DNA of 64,000 nucleotides, from NCBI GenBank assembly GCA_027487815.1, contig JAIYCW010000017.1:248001-312000 (forward strand), written 5' to 3'. The notes beneath the pieces are model-generated. The model was not told the DNA's origin and did no database searches. It was given only the letters and a program-made list of their open reading frames with translations. Made by a program: the position numbers and the translations under genes. The DNA is from Burkholderiales bacterium. Its GTDB lineage: Bacteria; Pseudomonadota; Gammaproteobacteria; Burkholderiales; Burkholderiaceae_E. This document shows positions 8,504-17,559 of this stretch, in pieces. How positions within the stretch are numbered: position 1 is the first letter of the stretch; every line of letters begins with the position of its first letter.

Positions 8504-9985
8504 ATGCAATTTAGCACGAAGACCCTGGCCCTCGAACGACTGCGCACCGAACTGCTGATTCTTCCGGTGGCCGCGGGCCAAACGCTTAGCGCTTCGGGCA
8601 AGCAACTTGACGCTTTAACCGCCAAATCCCTGAGCACTGCCCTGAAAGCTGGCGACCTTCCTCCAAAAGCCGGCTCAACCCTGCTGCTGCGCATCAGCCA
8701 TCCGGTGACCCGTGTTTTATTGGTGAGTCTGGGCGAACAGGCCGAGGCCAGCGCAAAAGAGTTTCAGGCCGCAGCAGATGCGGGCTTGCGCACATGCTTA
8801 GCCCTGCAAGTCGGCCAGGCAAGCAGCCTGCTGCATGAAGCCTCCGTGAAGGGGCAGGCTCTGGGCACCAAATTGCGCACTCAGGTGCTGGCTGCAGCCC
8901 AGGCCACGTACCGCTTTGATCAGCTCAAGAGCAAGAAGGAATCCCCCATCAAGCTGGCGGCACTTGAATTGCCTGTCCAAGCTAACGAACTCAAACTGGC
9001 CCAATCCACCATTAAGGCGGCCAGCGCTTTGGTGGAAGGCATGGCGCTGACCAAGGATCTGGCCAATCTACCCGGCAATATCTGCACCCCGACTTATCTT
9101 GCAGATGCGGCCCGGGCACTGGGGCGCAGCCATAAGTTGAAGGTGCAGGTGCTGGACACCAAGCAAATGGAAACGCTGGGCATGGGAGCTTTGCTCGCAG
9201 TGGCCAAAGGCTCGGCACAAGCGCCCAAGTTCATCATCGCCCAGTGGCTGGGTGGCCCGGCCAAGCAGGCGCCGGTGGTGCTGGTGGGCAAAGGCATCAC
9301 CTTCGACACCGGCGGAATCAGCCTCAAGCCCGCCCCTGAAATGGATGAGATGAAATACGACATGTGCGGCGCCGCCTCGGTACTCGGCACCTTGCGTGCT
9401 GTGGCGACGATGAAGCTTCCGATTAATGTTGTAGGCCTGATTCCGACTTGCGAAAACATGCCCAGCGGCACCGCGACTCGTCCAGGTGATGTAGTGACGA
9501 GCATGTCGGGCCAGACCATCGAAATTCTCAATACTGATGCTGAAGGGCGGTTGATCCTGTGCGATGCGCTCACCTATGCCGAGCGCTTCAAGCCGGCCGC
9601 AGTGATCGATATCGCCACTCTTACTGGCGCTTGCGTGATTGCGCTGGGCCATCATCACTCCGCGCTTTTCACCAACGACGAAACCCTGGCCAGCGACTTG
9701 CAAACCGCCAGCCGCGAATCCCTGGATACGGTATGGCGCATGCCGATGGACGAGGAGTATCAGGAGGGGCTGAAATCACCGTTTGCTGACATGGCCAATA
9801 TTGGCGGGCGCGCCGGTGGCGCAATTACAGCCGCTTGTTTTCTGGCCCGCTACACCAAAGCCTACTCCTGGGCGCACCTGGATATTGCAGGCACCGCCTG
9901 GAAGTCTGGCGCGGCCAAGGGCGCAACCGCGCGGCCAGTGGCGCTACTCACCCAATATTTGAGCGCACGCGCTGCGAAAGCCTGA
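8504..9985 (+). CDS. pepA: Leucyl aminopeptidase PepA
   Basis: Cytosolic M17 aminopeptidase, 493 residues, releasing N-terminal residues from peptides using two metal ions. The C-terminal catalytic domain carries GKGITFDTGGISLKP (about residues 262-276), the MKYDMCGAA metal-ligand stretch, and the family signature NTDAEGRL (about residues 343-350), which holds the second metal site and catalytic arginine. In E. coli PepA also binds DNA in carAB control and cer recombination; that is known for the family and not shown here. First gene of a pepA-holC-linker-valS-patatin series. Confidence 0.97.
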   Translation: MQFSTKTLALERLRTELLILPVAAGQTLSASGKQLDALTAKSLSTALKAGDLPPKAGSTLLLRISHPVTRVLLVSLGEQAEASAKEFQAAADAGLRTCLALQVGQASSLLHEASVKGQALGTKLRTQVLAAAQATYRFDQLKSKKESPIKLAALELPVQANELKLAQSTIKAASALVEGMALTKDLANLPGNICTPTYLADAARALGRSHKLKVQVLDTKQMETLGMGALLAVAKGSAQAPKFIIAQWLGGPAKQAPVVLVGKGITFDTGGISLKPAPEMDEMKYDMCGAASVLGTLRAVATMKLPINVVGLIPTCENMPSGTATRPGDVVTSMSGQTIEILNTDAEGRLILCDALTYAERFKPAAVIDIATLTGACVIALGHHHSALFTNDETLASDLQTASRESLDTVWRMPMDEEYQEGLKSPFADMANIGGRAGGAITAACFLARYTKAYSWAHLDIAGTAWKSGAAKGATARPVALLTQYLSARAAKA

Positions 9986-9994
9986 TCAACCCCC

Positions 9995-10435
9995 ATGACC
10001 CGGATCGACTTTCACTTCAATATTCCTGACCCATTGAACTACGCCTGCCGACTGGCCCGCAAGATTCATCGCGGCCAGCACAAGGCTCTCTTTTACCATC
10101 CCGATGCTGCGCAGCTGGCCAAATTGGATGAAACCCTGTGGACGTTTTCAGCGCATGATTTCATCCCGCATGTGATGGCAGATGATCCGATAGCGCCGCA
10201 AACCCCGATCTGGCTCAGCACCCAAGCCTGCGATGGCCCCGATGCGTCATTGATCATCAACCTGGGGCCACAAGCCCCCGACTTCTTTAGCCGTTTTGAT
10301 CGCCTGATTGATGTGGTTGGTGCCGATGAGCAAGATCGCCAGGCCGGCCGTATCCGGTTTCGCTTTTACAAGGATCGCGGCTATCCAATTGAGGCTCATG
10401 ACATGGGCGCCAAGACTGCAGGGGTCCCGGCATGA
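9995..10435 (+). CDS. holC: DNA polymerase III chi subunit HolC
   Basis: Chi subunit of the clamp-loader complex, 146 residues, which links DNA polymerase III holoenzyme to single-strand binding protein. It starts MTRIDFHFNIPDP and has the typical DETLWTF and WLST segments. It begins nine bases after the pepA stop and its own stop overlaps the next start by four bases. The pepA-holC-valS order is widespread in beta- and gammaproteobacteria and supports the call. Confidence 0.92.
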   Translation: MTRIDFHFNIPDPLNYACRLARKIHRGQHKALFYHPDAAQLAKLDETLWTFSAHDFIPHVMADDPIAPQTPIWLSTQACDGPDASLIINLGPQAPDFFSRFDRLIDVVGADEQDRQAGRIRFRFYKDRGYPIEAHDMGAKTAGVPA

Positions 10436-10899
10436 ATCCTTTTAGTCCCCGCGCGGACACCGCCCCCGCCACGGAAGATGCCACGGCTGCAGACGCGATC
10501 CCGATGCTCACCGATGTTGTGCAGTTGCCGCGTTACTCTGGCAACGAGCTTCCGGCCCAGCTCAATGAAGTTGACTGGACCGCGCTTGCCTTGCGGGTGC
10601 GGGAAAATGTGATGGAGCGCTTGCTGCGCCGCTCGGACATGATGCTGGATGCCCAGCTCCGATCCACGCTCAAGGTGGTCATCGAGCGCACCACCGAAAC
10701 CCTGTCGCTCGAGCTGCATGATGTGCTCTCGCGTATGATCCGCGATCTGGTTAGCAAGGCGGTCAGTGATGAGCTGACTCGCGTGCATACCGAGATGGCC
10801 CGACGCGCAAGCGATGCCCAAGCCGCTCTTCCAAGCGACCCAAAACACTCCCGCGCCAGCGACGCTTTGCGCACTCCACCGCCCGTTTCGAATCCATGA
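10432..10899 (+). CDS. Small hypothetical protein between holC and valS (DUF2486-like)
   Basis: A 155-residue protein of unknown function. The N-terminus is proline/alanine-rich with an IPMLTDVVQ stretch. That resembles a short motif I associate with the DUF2486 proteins found at this place in Burkholderiales, but I could not verify it. Residues about 45-125 are predicted amphipathic helix with many charged residues ([17 protein letters not shown] and following). The tail is disordered. No signal peptide, so cytosolic. Four-base ATGA overlaps on both sides with holC and valS make it a real translated gene. A replication- or translation-linked role is only positional inference. Confidence 0.75.
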   Translation: MNPFSPRADTAPATEDATAADAIPMLTDVVQLPRYSGNELPAQLNEVDWTALALRVRENVMERLLRRSDMMLDAQLRSTLKVVIERTTETLSLELHDVLSRMIRDLVSKAVSDELTRVHTEMARRASDAQAALPSDPKHSRASDALRTPPPVSNP

Positions 10900-13800
10900 C
10901 GCTTCTCTCTCCGACCCCCTTGGCGCAAGCCCTGGCGAAAAGTTTTGAACCCGCCCCGATCGAGGCCTGCTGGTATCCGCTGTGGGAATCCCGCGGATTT
11001 TTCGCTGCAGGGGTTTCTCCTGATGCACCGGCCTTCAGCATTCAGCTGCCCCCGCCGAATGTGACCGGCACGCTTCATATGGGGCATGCGTTTAATCAAA
11101 CCATCATGGACAGCCTCACCCGCTATCACCGGATGGCGGGGCACAACACCCTGTGGCTTCCGGGCACCGATCATGCGGGTATTGCCACTCAGATCGTGGT
11201 GGAGCGCCAGCTCGAGGCCCAAAAAATCTCGCGCCACGACCTGGGTCGGGATGAATTCATCAAGCGGGTGTGGAGCTGGAAAGAGCAGTCAGGCTCGACC
11301 ATCACACGCCAGATGCGCCGTATGGGCGCCTCAACCGACTGGTCGCTCGAATACTTCACCATGGACCCGAAGCTTTCGCAGGTCGTGCGCGAAGTGTTTG
11401 TGAGCCTTCACAAGCAGGGCCTGATTTACCGGGGCAAGCGCCTGGTGAATTGGGATCCCACTCTAATGACCGCAGTGTCCGACCTCGAAGTGGTGATGGA
11501 AGAAGCCGATGGCCATATGTGGCACATCACCTATCCATTCAGCGAGGGCCCACAAGCCGCCCATGATGCTGAAGGCCAGCCCGCAGGCGAGCTTTCGGGC
11601 ATGACGATTGCCACGACCAGGCCTGAAACCATGCTGGGCGATGGTGCGCTCGCGGTGCACCCGGATGATTTGCGCTATCAGCATCTGATCGGCAAGCTCG
11701 TCGATTTGCCTTTATGCGACCGGCAAATTCCGATCATCGCCGATAGTTTTGTTGATCCCGCGTTTGGCAGCGGCTGCGTCAAGATCACTGGCGCACATGA
11801 TTTTAATGACTACGCTTGCGCAATGCGGCACGGTATCGCGCTAATTCCGATCATGGCGCTGGATGCCACCATGAACGAAAACGCGCCGCAGAAATATCGC
11901 GGCATGGATCGCTACGCGGCCCGCAAGCAAGTGGTGGCCGATGTTGAGGCGTTGGGCCTTTTGGTGAAAGCCGCGCCCCACCGCAATATGGTGCCCAAGT
12001 GCGAGCGCACAGGCGTTGTGGTCGAACCGATGCTGACCGATCAGTGGTTTGTCGGCTTGAGCCAACCGGGCCCTGAGAATAGTCATCTGCGCGGCAAAAG
12101 CATTGCGCAACGCGCCATCGAAGTGGTGGAGCAAGGCCAGGTGCAGTTTGTGCCTGGCAACTGGGTCAATGAATACAACCATTGGCTCAACAACATCCAG
12201 GATTGGTGCATCTCGCGCCAGCTGTGGTGGGGCCATCAGATTCCTGCCTGGTACAAAGCCGATGCTCAGGGCCAGGCGATTCACGATGGCACCGTGTTTG
12301 TTGCGCTCGAAGAAGCGCAGGCCATTGAGCAGGCTCGAGCGGCGGGGTATCAAGGCGAGCTGGTGCGTGATGCTGATGTGCTCGACACCTGGTTTTCCTC
12401 CGCGCTAGTTCCCTTCTCTACACTCACAGATGGCGCACAGCCCTTCATCGCTGGCGAGCCCAATTTGCGGCCCGAACTCGCGCAATACCTGCCTTCCTCG
12501 GTGCTGGTGACGGGCTTTGACATCATATTTTTCTGGGTCGCCCGGATGGTAATGATGACGGTCGCTTTTACCGATACCGTGCCGTTTCATACGGTGTATG
12601 TGCATGCGCTGGTACGCGATGCCGAGGGCCAGAAGATGAGCAAGTCCAAGGGTAACACCCTGGACCCGATTGATCTCATGGACGGCATTGATCTGGATAG
12701 CCTGATTGCCAAACGCACCTCGGGCCTGATGAATCCGAAGCAAGCCGAGTCGATTGCCAAGCGCACCCGCAAGGAATATCCCAACGGAATCGCCGCATTC
12801 GGTGCGGATGCGTTACGCTTTACTTTCGCCTCGCTCGCAAGCCCCGGGCGCAACATCAACTTTGATCTGAACCGCTGCGAGGGGTATCGCAACTTTTGCA
12901 ACAAGCTCTGGAATGCCACGCGCTTTGTCCTGATGAATTGCGAGTTGCCTGAAGAGCAGGCCCAACCGGCAACCGCTGATCGCTGGGCAGCATTGCAGGA
13001 ACACTGCGGTTTGGCCAGCCATACTGCAGCTCAATGCGTGCCAGGCGGCTACCTGTTTTTCTCGCAAGCTGACCGCTGGCTGACCTCCACCTTGCAACGT
13101 GTCGAAGCTGAAGTCGAGCAACGGCTAAAAGAGTACCGGTTTGATCTGGCAGCGCGCGCGATCTATGAGTTTGTATGGAACGAGTATTGCGACTGGTATC
13201 TTGAGCTTGCCAAAGTGCAACTTGCGGACCCCGATCAGGCGGTGCAGCGCGCCACTCGCCGAACCATGCTGCGCACCCTGGAAACCGTATTGCGTCTGGC
13301 CCATCCGATCATTCCCTTCATCACTGAAGAACTGTGGCAGAAAATCGCGCCTCTGGCCCAACGTTATGGTGAGCGCGGCGAGCAAACCCTCTCAGGTGCC
13401 GAGCTGGACCAAGCGCTTGGCGAGCAGCGTTTCTCACTGATGATGCAGCGCTATCCCAAAGCGGAGCCCGGCAAAATCGACGAACAGGCCGAAGCATTTG
13501 TGGCTGGCCTCAAAGCCATGGTCGATGCCAGCCGTGCCTTGCGCGGAGAGATGAGTATTGCGCCGAGCCAGCGGCTGCCACTGATCCTGGCTGGCCCACA
13601 AAACAGCGCGCAAGCCTATGCTCCCTACCTGCGCGCATTGGCCAAACTTGAATCAGTGCAGGTGCAGCCTGAATTGCCCGCGGACTCACTTGCGCCAGTG
13701 CAGATCGTGGGTGAGTTTCGCTTGATGCTGCAGGTCACGATTGATGTGGTGGCCGAGCGCGAGCGCCTGGGCAAGGAAGTCACTCGCCTGAGCGGGGAGA

Positions 13801-13943
13801 TCACCAAGGCCCAAGCCAAACTCGCCAACGAAAGTTTCGTGGCGCGCGCGCCCGCCGCAGTGGTGGAGCAGGAAAAAGCCCGGATCGCCCAGTTTGGTGA
13901 AACGCTAGCCAAAGTGCGGGAACAGCTGGCCAAGCTAGGTTGA
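10896..13943 (+). CDS. valS: Valine-tRNA ligase
   Basis: Class I aminoacyl-tRNA synthetase charging tRNA-Val, 1015 residues. The HIGH-type motif is [12 protein letters not shown] (about residues 50-62) and the KMSKS loop [10 protein letters not shown] lies at about residues 578-587. Between them is the CP1 editing domain with [10 protein letters not shown]. The C-terminal 70 residues form the coiled coil typical of ValRS ([20 protein letters not shown]). The insert after KMSKS ([20 protein letters not shown]) is what I expect in betaproteobacterial enzymes. Start ATG overlaps the upstream stop; the next gene starts 2 bases downstream. Confidence 0.98.
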   Translation: MTLLSPTPLAQALAKSFEPAPIEACWYPLWESRGFFAAGVSPDAPAFSIQLPPPNVTGTLHMGHAFNQTIMDSLTRYHRMAGHNTLWLPGTDHAGIATQIVVERQLEAQKISRHDLGRDEFIKRVWSWKEQSGSTITRQMRRMGASTDWSLEYFTMDPKLSQVVREVFVSLHKQGLIYRGKRLVNWDPTLMTAVSDLEVVMEEADGHMWHITYPFSEGPQAAHDAEGQPAGELSGMTIATTRPETMLGDGALAVHPDDLRYQHLIGKLVDLPLCDRQIPIIADSFVDPAFGSGCVKITGAHDFNDYACAMRHGIALIPIMALDATMNENAPQKYRGMDRYAARKQVVADVEALGLLVKAAPHRNMVPKCERTGVVVEPMLTDQWFVGLSQPGPENSHLRGKSIAQRAIEVVEQGQVQFVPGNWVNEYNHWLNNIQDWCISRQLWWGHQIPAWYKADAQGQAIHDGTVFVALEEAQAIEQARAAGYQGELVRDADVLDTWFSSALVPFSTLTDGAQPFIAGEPNLRPELAQYLPSSVLVTGFDIIFFWVARMVMMTVAFTDTVPFHTVYVHALVRDAEGQKMSKSKGNTLDPIDLMDGIDLDSLIAKRTSGLMNPKQAESIAKRTRKEYPNGIAAFGADALRFTFASLASPGRNINFDLNRCEGYRNFCNKLWNATRFVLMNCELPEEQAQPATADRWAALQEHCGLASHTAAQCVPGGYLFFSQADRWLTSTLQRVEAEVEQRLKEYRFDLAARAIYEFVWNEYCDWYLELAKVQLADPDQAVQRATRRTMLRTLETVLRLAHPIIPFITEELWQKIAPLAQRYGERGEQTLSGAELDQALGEQRFSLMMQRYPKAEPGKIDEQAEAFVAGLKAMVDASRALRGEMSIAPSQRLPLILAGPQNSAQAYAPYLRALAKLESVQVQPELPADSLAPVQIVGEFRLMLQVTIDVVAERERLGKEVTRLSGEITKAQAKLANESFVARAPAAVVEQEKARIAQFGETLAKVREQLAKLG

Positions 13944-13944
13944 T

Positions 13945-14841
13945 ATGCAGCGGCGTGAATTGTTAAGAAGTGCGCTGGCACTTCCGCTTGGTGTGGGAGC
14001 AGGGCTGTGCCTGGGCGGGTGCAGCAGCGCGCCCAAGCGTTATGAAGGTAATGATCCGCCCCAACCCATGCCACGCTGGTCTGGTCCACCCCCCAAGCTC
14101 GCTTTAGTGCTGGGTTCAGGCGGGCCGCGCGGATTTGCCCACGTGGGTGTGCTGCGCGCGCTTGAATCGCGCGGTATCACACCCGATCTGATCATTGGCA
14201 CCTCCATGGGTGCGCTGGTTGGTGTGCTGTACGCCTCGGGGATGCCTGTGCGACAAATCCAGAAGCACCTCTGGCAAGCCAGCCCGAGCGACTGGTTTAG
14301 CGACATTACCTGGCACCGCTTTGCATGGCTGACGGGTGCCGCGCTGCAACGCGATGTGAATCAGGCCCTGAGCGGTCGCAGCATTGAGCAACTGCCCACT
14401 CGCTTCATCGCGGTTGCAACCATGTTGCCTACAGGCGAACGGGTGGAGTTTGGGCGTGGCGATGCCGGAGCAGCGGTGCGCGCATCGAGCAGTGTGCCCG
14501 GCCTGTTTGTGCCGTTCCAGATCGGGGAGAACACCTATGGCGATGGGGATCTGGTAGCCCCGGTGCCAGTGGCCACCGCCAAACGATTGGGCGCACACAG
14601 AATCATTGCCGTGGATGTTTCAGCCGACCTGCGCGATACGCCAGACTGGAGCCGTACCCGCATCGATTGGATTACCCAGGGTATCCAGCGCAAAACACTG
14701 GTGGATCGCGAAATGGTATTGGCCGACTGGCCGATTCAGGTGCGAATGCAGTACTACGCTTCGGCGACCAAAGACTACAAGAACTACGCTGCCGATATGG
14801 GGGAACAAGCCACGCTCAAGGCCCTCGAGAACTTTCGCTGA
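13945..14841 (+). CDS. Patatin-like phospholipase lipoprotein
   Basis: Predicted serine lipase/acyl hydrolase of 298 residues, RssA-like. The signal sequence begins MQRRELLR and ends in lipobox LGGC (Cys26), so export as a lipoprotein is expected. The paired arginines hint at Tat but are not decisive. The patatin domain starts at about residue 50 with oxyanion motif GSGGPRGFAHVG, nucleophile elbow GTSMGA (Ser87) and catalytic aspartate in YGDGDL (Asp200). The last motif reads DGD instead of the usual DGG/DGA. It starts two bases after the valS stop, so it is probably co-transcribed. Substrate unknown. Confidence 0.87.
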   Translation: MQRRELLRSALALPLGVGAGLCLGGCSSAPKRYEGNDPPQPMPRWSGPPPKLALVLGSGGPRGFAHVGVLRALESRGITPDLIIGTSMGALVGVLYASGMPVRQIQKHLWQASPSDWFSDITWHRFAWLTGAALQRDVNQALSGRSIEQLPTRFIAVATMLPTGERVEFGRGDAGAAVRASSSVPGLFVPFQIGENTYGDGDLVAPVPVATAKRLGAHRIIAVDVSADLRDTPDWSRTRIDWITQGIQRKTLVDREMVLADWPIQVRMQYYASATKDYKNYAADMGEQATLKALENFR

Positions 14842-14851
14842 GGAGAAGCTG

Positions 14852-15601
14852 TCAGCCTACCGAGCAGTAGCCGCCGTCCACCAACAGGGTTGAGCCGGTG
14901 ATATAGCGCGCCGCGCTTGAGCACAAAAACAAAATCGGGTCGGCAATCTCGGCCGTGTCGGCCCATCGCCCGATGGGAATCCGCCCCATGATCTGGGCAT
15001 TGCGCTCCGGATTTTCCCGCGCACCTCGCGAGAGCTCAGTCACTACCCATCCCGGAGCCACAGCGTTAACCCGAATACCATCGGCCGCATAAGCGGTGGC
15101 CAGCGACATCACCAGGTTTTTTACCCCGCCTTTGGAGGCCGAATAAGCCGGCTGCTTCGGCCCGCCAAAATACGACATCACCGACGCAATAAATATCACA
15201 GACCCGCCGCTTGCCTTAAGCCACGGGCGAGCTGCCGCCGACATACGCATGCCGCCATTCAGATTCACATCAATCACCTTGGCAAACATGGCAGGATCAT
15301 GCTCGGCATCGCGCGCAATCATGCCTGCGCAATTCACCACCACATCAATCTGGCCATGCTGCTGCCCTACTCGCTCGATCAAGGCCTTCACAGCCGCATC
15401 ATCGGTAACATCAAGGGACTCGATCTGCGCTGCGGCAAATTGCGGATCAGTTTTCGCGCGATCCAGCTCAGCTGGGGTCAGGCCGCAAGCAATAACCCGG
15501 GCACCTGCCGCCTGGAAAGCCAGCGAAGTCGCCGCACCAATGCCGGAAACGCCGCCAGTAACCACGACGACCTTGCCACGATAATCAAAGTGAGCATTCA
15601 T
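14852..15601 (-). CDS. SDR-family oxidoreductase
   Basis: Classical short-chain dehydrogenase/reductase, about 249 residues, NAD(P)-dependent and cytosolic. Visible motifs: cofactor-binding TGGVSGIG near residue 14, NCAG, catalytic serine in FIASVMSY, and YSASKGG for the Tyr-Lys pair. The C-terminus ITGSTLLVDGGY is standard. The start at 15601 is an ATG; an in-frame TTG two codons upstream is less likely. It is last in a minus-strand chain, 22 bases after the TusA-like gene, and converges on the patatin gene with a 10-base gap. Substrate cannot be told. Confidence 0.88.
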   Translation of the reverse strand: MNAHFDYRGKVVVVTGGVSGIGAATSLAFQAAGARVIACGLTPAELDRAKTDPQFAAAQIESLDVTDDAAVKALIERVGQQHGQIDVVVNCAGMIARDAEHDPAMFAKVIDVNLNGGMRMSAAARPWLKASGGSVIFIASVMSYFGGPKQPAYSASKGGVKNLVMSLATAYAADGIRVNAVAPGWVVTELSRGARENPERNAQIMGRIPIGRWADTAEIADPILFLCSSAARYITGSTLLVDGGYCSVG

Positions 15602-15623
15602 GAGCAATCTTCAGTCGAAAAGA

Positions 15624-15860
15624 TCAGCGGCGCTTGAGATAAAAGGCCCAGTCGGCCGCGCCCGCATCCACTTTTAGCAGATCATTGCCGGTTTGTTTGG
15701 CAAACGCCTGAAAATCGCGTTGCGAACCGGGATCTGTGGATAGCACTTTGAGCACTTGGCCGCTGCTTAATTCTCCAAGGGCCTTCTTGGCTCGCAAGAT
15801 GGGCAACGGGCAGTTGAGCCCGCGCGCATCCACTTCTTTTGTGACTTCAATGATATCCAT
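15624..15860 (-). CDS. TusA/SirA-family sulfurtransferase-like protein
   Basis: A 78-residue protein with the family signature GLNCPLPIL, in which Cys17 is the persulfide-carrying cysteine followed by Pro-x-Pro. TusA proteins relay sulfur to tRNA thiolation, molybdenum cofactor or sulfur oxidation pathways. No tusBCD, dsr or DsrE partners are in this window, so the acceptor is open. The start at 15860 gives the usual family length; a GTG six codons upstream is possible. It lies between the Nudix and SDR genes on the same strand. Confidence 0.87.
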   Translation of the reverse strand: MDIIEVTKEVDARGLNCPLPILRAKKALGELSSGQVLKVLSTDPGSQRDFQAFAKQTGNDLLKVDAGAADWAFYLKRR

Positions 15861-15918
15861 AGGCAGTATTGTAGGCACTCCGGCCTAAAAATCAGAAATA
15901 GCCCTGACGCAGGGACAT

Positions 15919-16455
15919 TCACGAAGCGCTTGGCGCAGGCCTCGCAGGAAGGTCCACCCACTCCACCTCGAGGCCACGGGCAGTCATCCAGTCGGCCACC
16001 GCCATCCCGGTGCCTGCACGCCAGGGCTTGAGCTTTTCGGGCCGCACCATTTTGTACTCCACCAGTTCTTCGGAAAGCGTCACCGACCCGCTGGCCGTCA
16101 CATGGTAGGCCATGATCACTTCATTCTTGCGCTTGAACTCGTATACACCGATCAGCTCGACATGCTGGGCATCCAGATCGGTTTCTTCCTTGAGCTCGCG
16201 CACGATGCCCTCGCGCGGATCTTCGCCAGGCTCAAGAAAGCCAGTGATCAGGGCAAACATCTTCGGCGGCCATGCAGCATTACGGGCCAAAAGAATCTCT
16301 TCGCCCACCTGCACCAGGGCAGCCACCACTGGGGCAGGATTGTTCCAATGGGTAAAGCCGCAGGCCGGACACACATTGCGATCCGTGCCACCTAAAGGTT
16401 TGACCTCCAGTGCGGTGGCGCAACGGGGGCAAAATTTATAGTCAGGATGTAGCAT
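15919..16455 (-). CDS. Nudix hydrolase with N-terminal zinc ribbon
   Basis: About 178 residues. The N-terminus holds four cysteines in two CxxC knuckles (Cys9/12 and Cys29/32), a zinc ribbon like that of NudC-type proteins. The catalytic Nudix box spans about residues 72-94 (GFLEPGEDPREG, then RELKEETDL); the usual glycine near its end is Asp93. It should hydrolyse a nucleoside-diphosphate-linked compound such as NADH, ADP-ribose or a dinucleotide, but it is shorter than NudC. Ten bases separate it from the chromate transporter gene upstream. Confidence 0.87.
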   Translation of the reverse strand: MLHPDYKFCPRCATALEVKPLGGTDRNVCPACGFTHWNNPAPVVAALVQVGEEILLARNAAWPPKMFALITGFLEPGEDPREGIVRELKEETDLDAQHVELIGVYEFKRKNEVIMAYHVTASGSVTLSEELVEYKMVRPEKLKPWRAGTGMAVADWMTARGLEVEWVDLPARPAPSAS

Positions 16456-16465
16456 GCCTATTAGC

Positions 16466-17011
16466 TTACCCGAAGCCGCGCTGGGCCAAACCCCAGCCGA
16501 TTCCCGTCGCGGCACCAAAAAAAATCATCCACATCGGATTGATCCTGAAGCGCACCACAACCGGAATCACAAACGCCGTGAGCATCCAGGCGGGGGCTCC
16601 GGCTTCATTACTACTGGCCACCACCCAGCCCGCGGCTGCGGTGAAGCCCACTGCGAGCGGAGCGAGACCAACTCGCAAGGCGCTTACCAGGGCTGTGTCT
16701 TCGTTGCGTTGTTTCCAGCGATAAAACAGCAGGGTCATGAGGCTTGAAGGAAGCATGATCGCAACCGTACAAATCAGTGCGCCCACCCAGGCTGCCGCCT
16801 GCCAGCCCAGCAATGTCACGAAAAGAATGTTGGGGCCCGGCGCCGCCTGCGCCAAGGCAATCGCATCATTAAATTGCTGATGGGTCATCCACTGATTTTG
16901 TTCAACAAAAAACCGATGCATCTCGGGTGCAGTCGTGATTGCACCACCCACGGACAACACGGACAAAAACGCAAACAACAGGCCCATCGCCAGCAAATCG
17001 TCCGGGCTCAT
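16466..17011 (-). CDS. Chromate transporter, second half-size subunit (ChrA family)
   Basis: A 181-residue membrane protein of the CHR family. It carries the half-domain pattern FLSVLSVGGAITTAPEMHRF and the signature AQAAPGPNILFVTLLGW. CHR proteins export chromate; the short forms work as pairs encoded by adjacent genes with opposite topology. Its ATG at 17011 overlaps the stop of the first subunit. The pair together equals one full-length ChrA. Whether chromate is the physiological substrate is not shown by sequence. Confidence 0.88.
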   Translation of the reverse strand: MSPDDLLAMGLLFAFLSVLSVGGAITTAPEMHRFFVEQNQWMTHQQFNDAIALAQAAPGPNILFVTLLGWQAAAWVGALICTVAIMLPSSLMTLLFYRWKQRNEDTALVSALRVGLAPLAVGFTAAAGWVVASSNEAGAPAWMLTAFVIPVVVRFRINPMWMIFFGAATGIGWGLAQRGFG

Positions 17012-17559
17012 GCCTTTTGCCTCCAGGCCAATCCAATCAGCACAGGCAGCATCACCAGCAGCACCCAGCCCAAATGAATTCGCAACCCTGCAACCGCGAT
17101 AAATGCCAGCGCGGCACCAACCATCCAACCCCAGTGGATACCTCTGGAAAGCTTGATGGCAGTGCCAACCATCAAGCCCGCTGCCACCGCTGCCATCCCA
17201 TCCATGGCATCGCGCGCCATAGGAATCGTGTTGAGCTGAGCATAGATCAGCGCCAGACTCATGACCACCACAGCCGGCACGGCCAACATGCCTGCGAGCG
17301 CCACCAATGCGCCGCGCAATCCGAAAAAACGATCACCGATCATCAACGCCAGATTGCACACATTCGGGCCAGGCAACACCTGCCCAAAAGACAACAGCTC
17401 CCGAAACTGGGCGAGGCTCAACCATTTCTTCTCTTCAACCAAAGCCGCCTGGGCAACTGGCAACACCCCGCCGAAACCTCGCAAGGCCAGCCAGGTGAAG
17501 GTAAAAAACAAATCGGCCAAACCGTTGGGGGCCGAAGCTTCTTTGTCAATGGATGTCAT
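17008..17559 (-). CDS. Chromate transporter, first half-size subunit (ChrA family)
   Basis: A 183-residue CHR-family membrane protein with RGFGGVLPVAQAALVEEKKW and the signature FGQVLPGPNVCNLALMIG. It is homologous to the downstream partner, the expected organisation for short-chain bipartite CHR transporters. Start and stop overlap the neighbouring genes by four bases on each side (MFS gene and second subunit), so all three are probably translated as a coupled unit. Confidence 0.88.
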   Translation of the reverse strand: MTSIDKEASAPNGLADLFFTFTWLALRGFGGVLPVAQAALVEEKKWLSLAQFRELLSFGQVLPGPNVCNLALMIGDRFFGLRGALVALAGMLAVPAVVVMSLALIYAQLNTIPMARDAMDGMAAVAAGLMVGTAIKLSRGIHWGWMVGAALAFIAVAGLRIHLGWVLLVMLPVLIGLAWRQKA

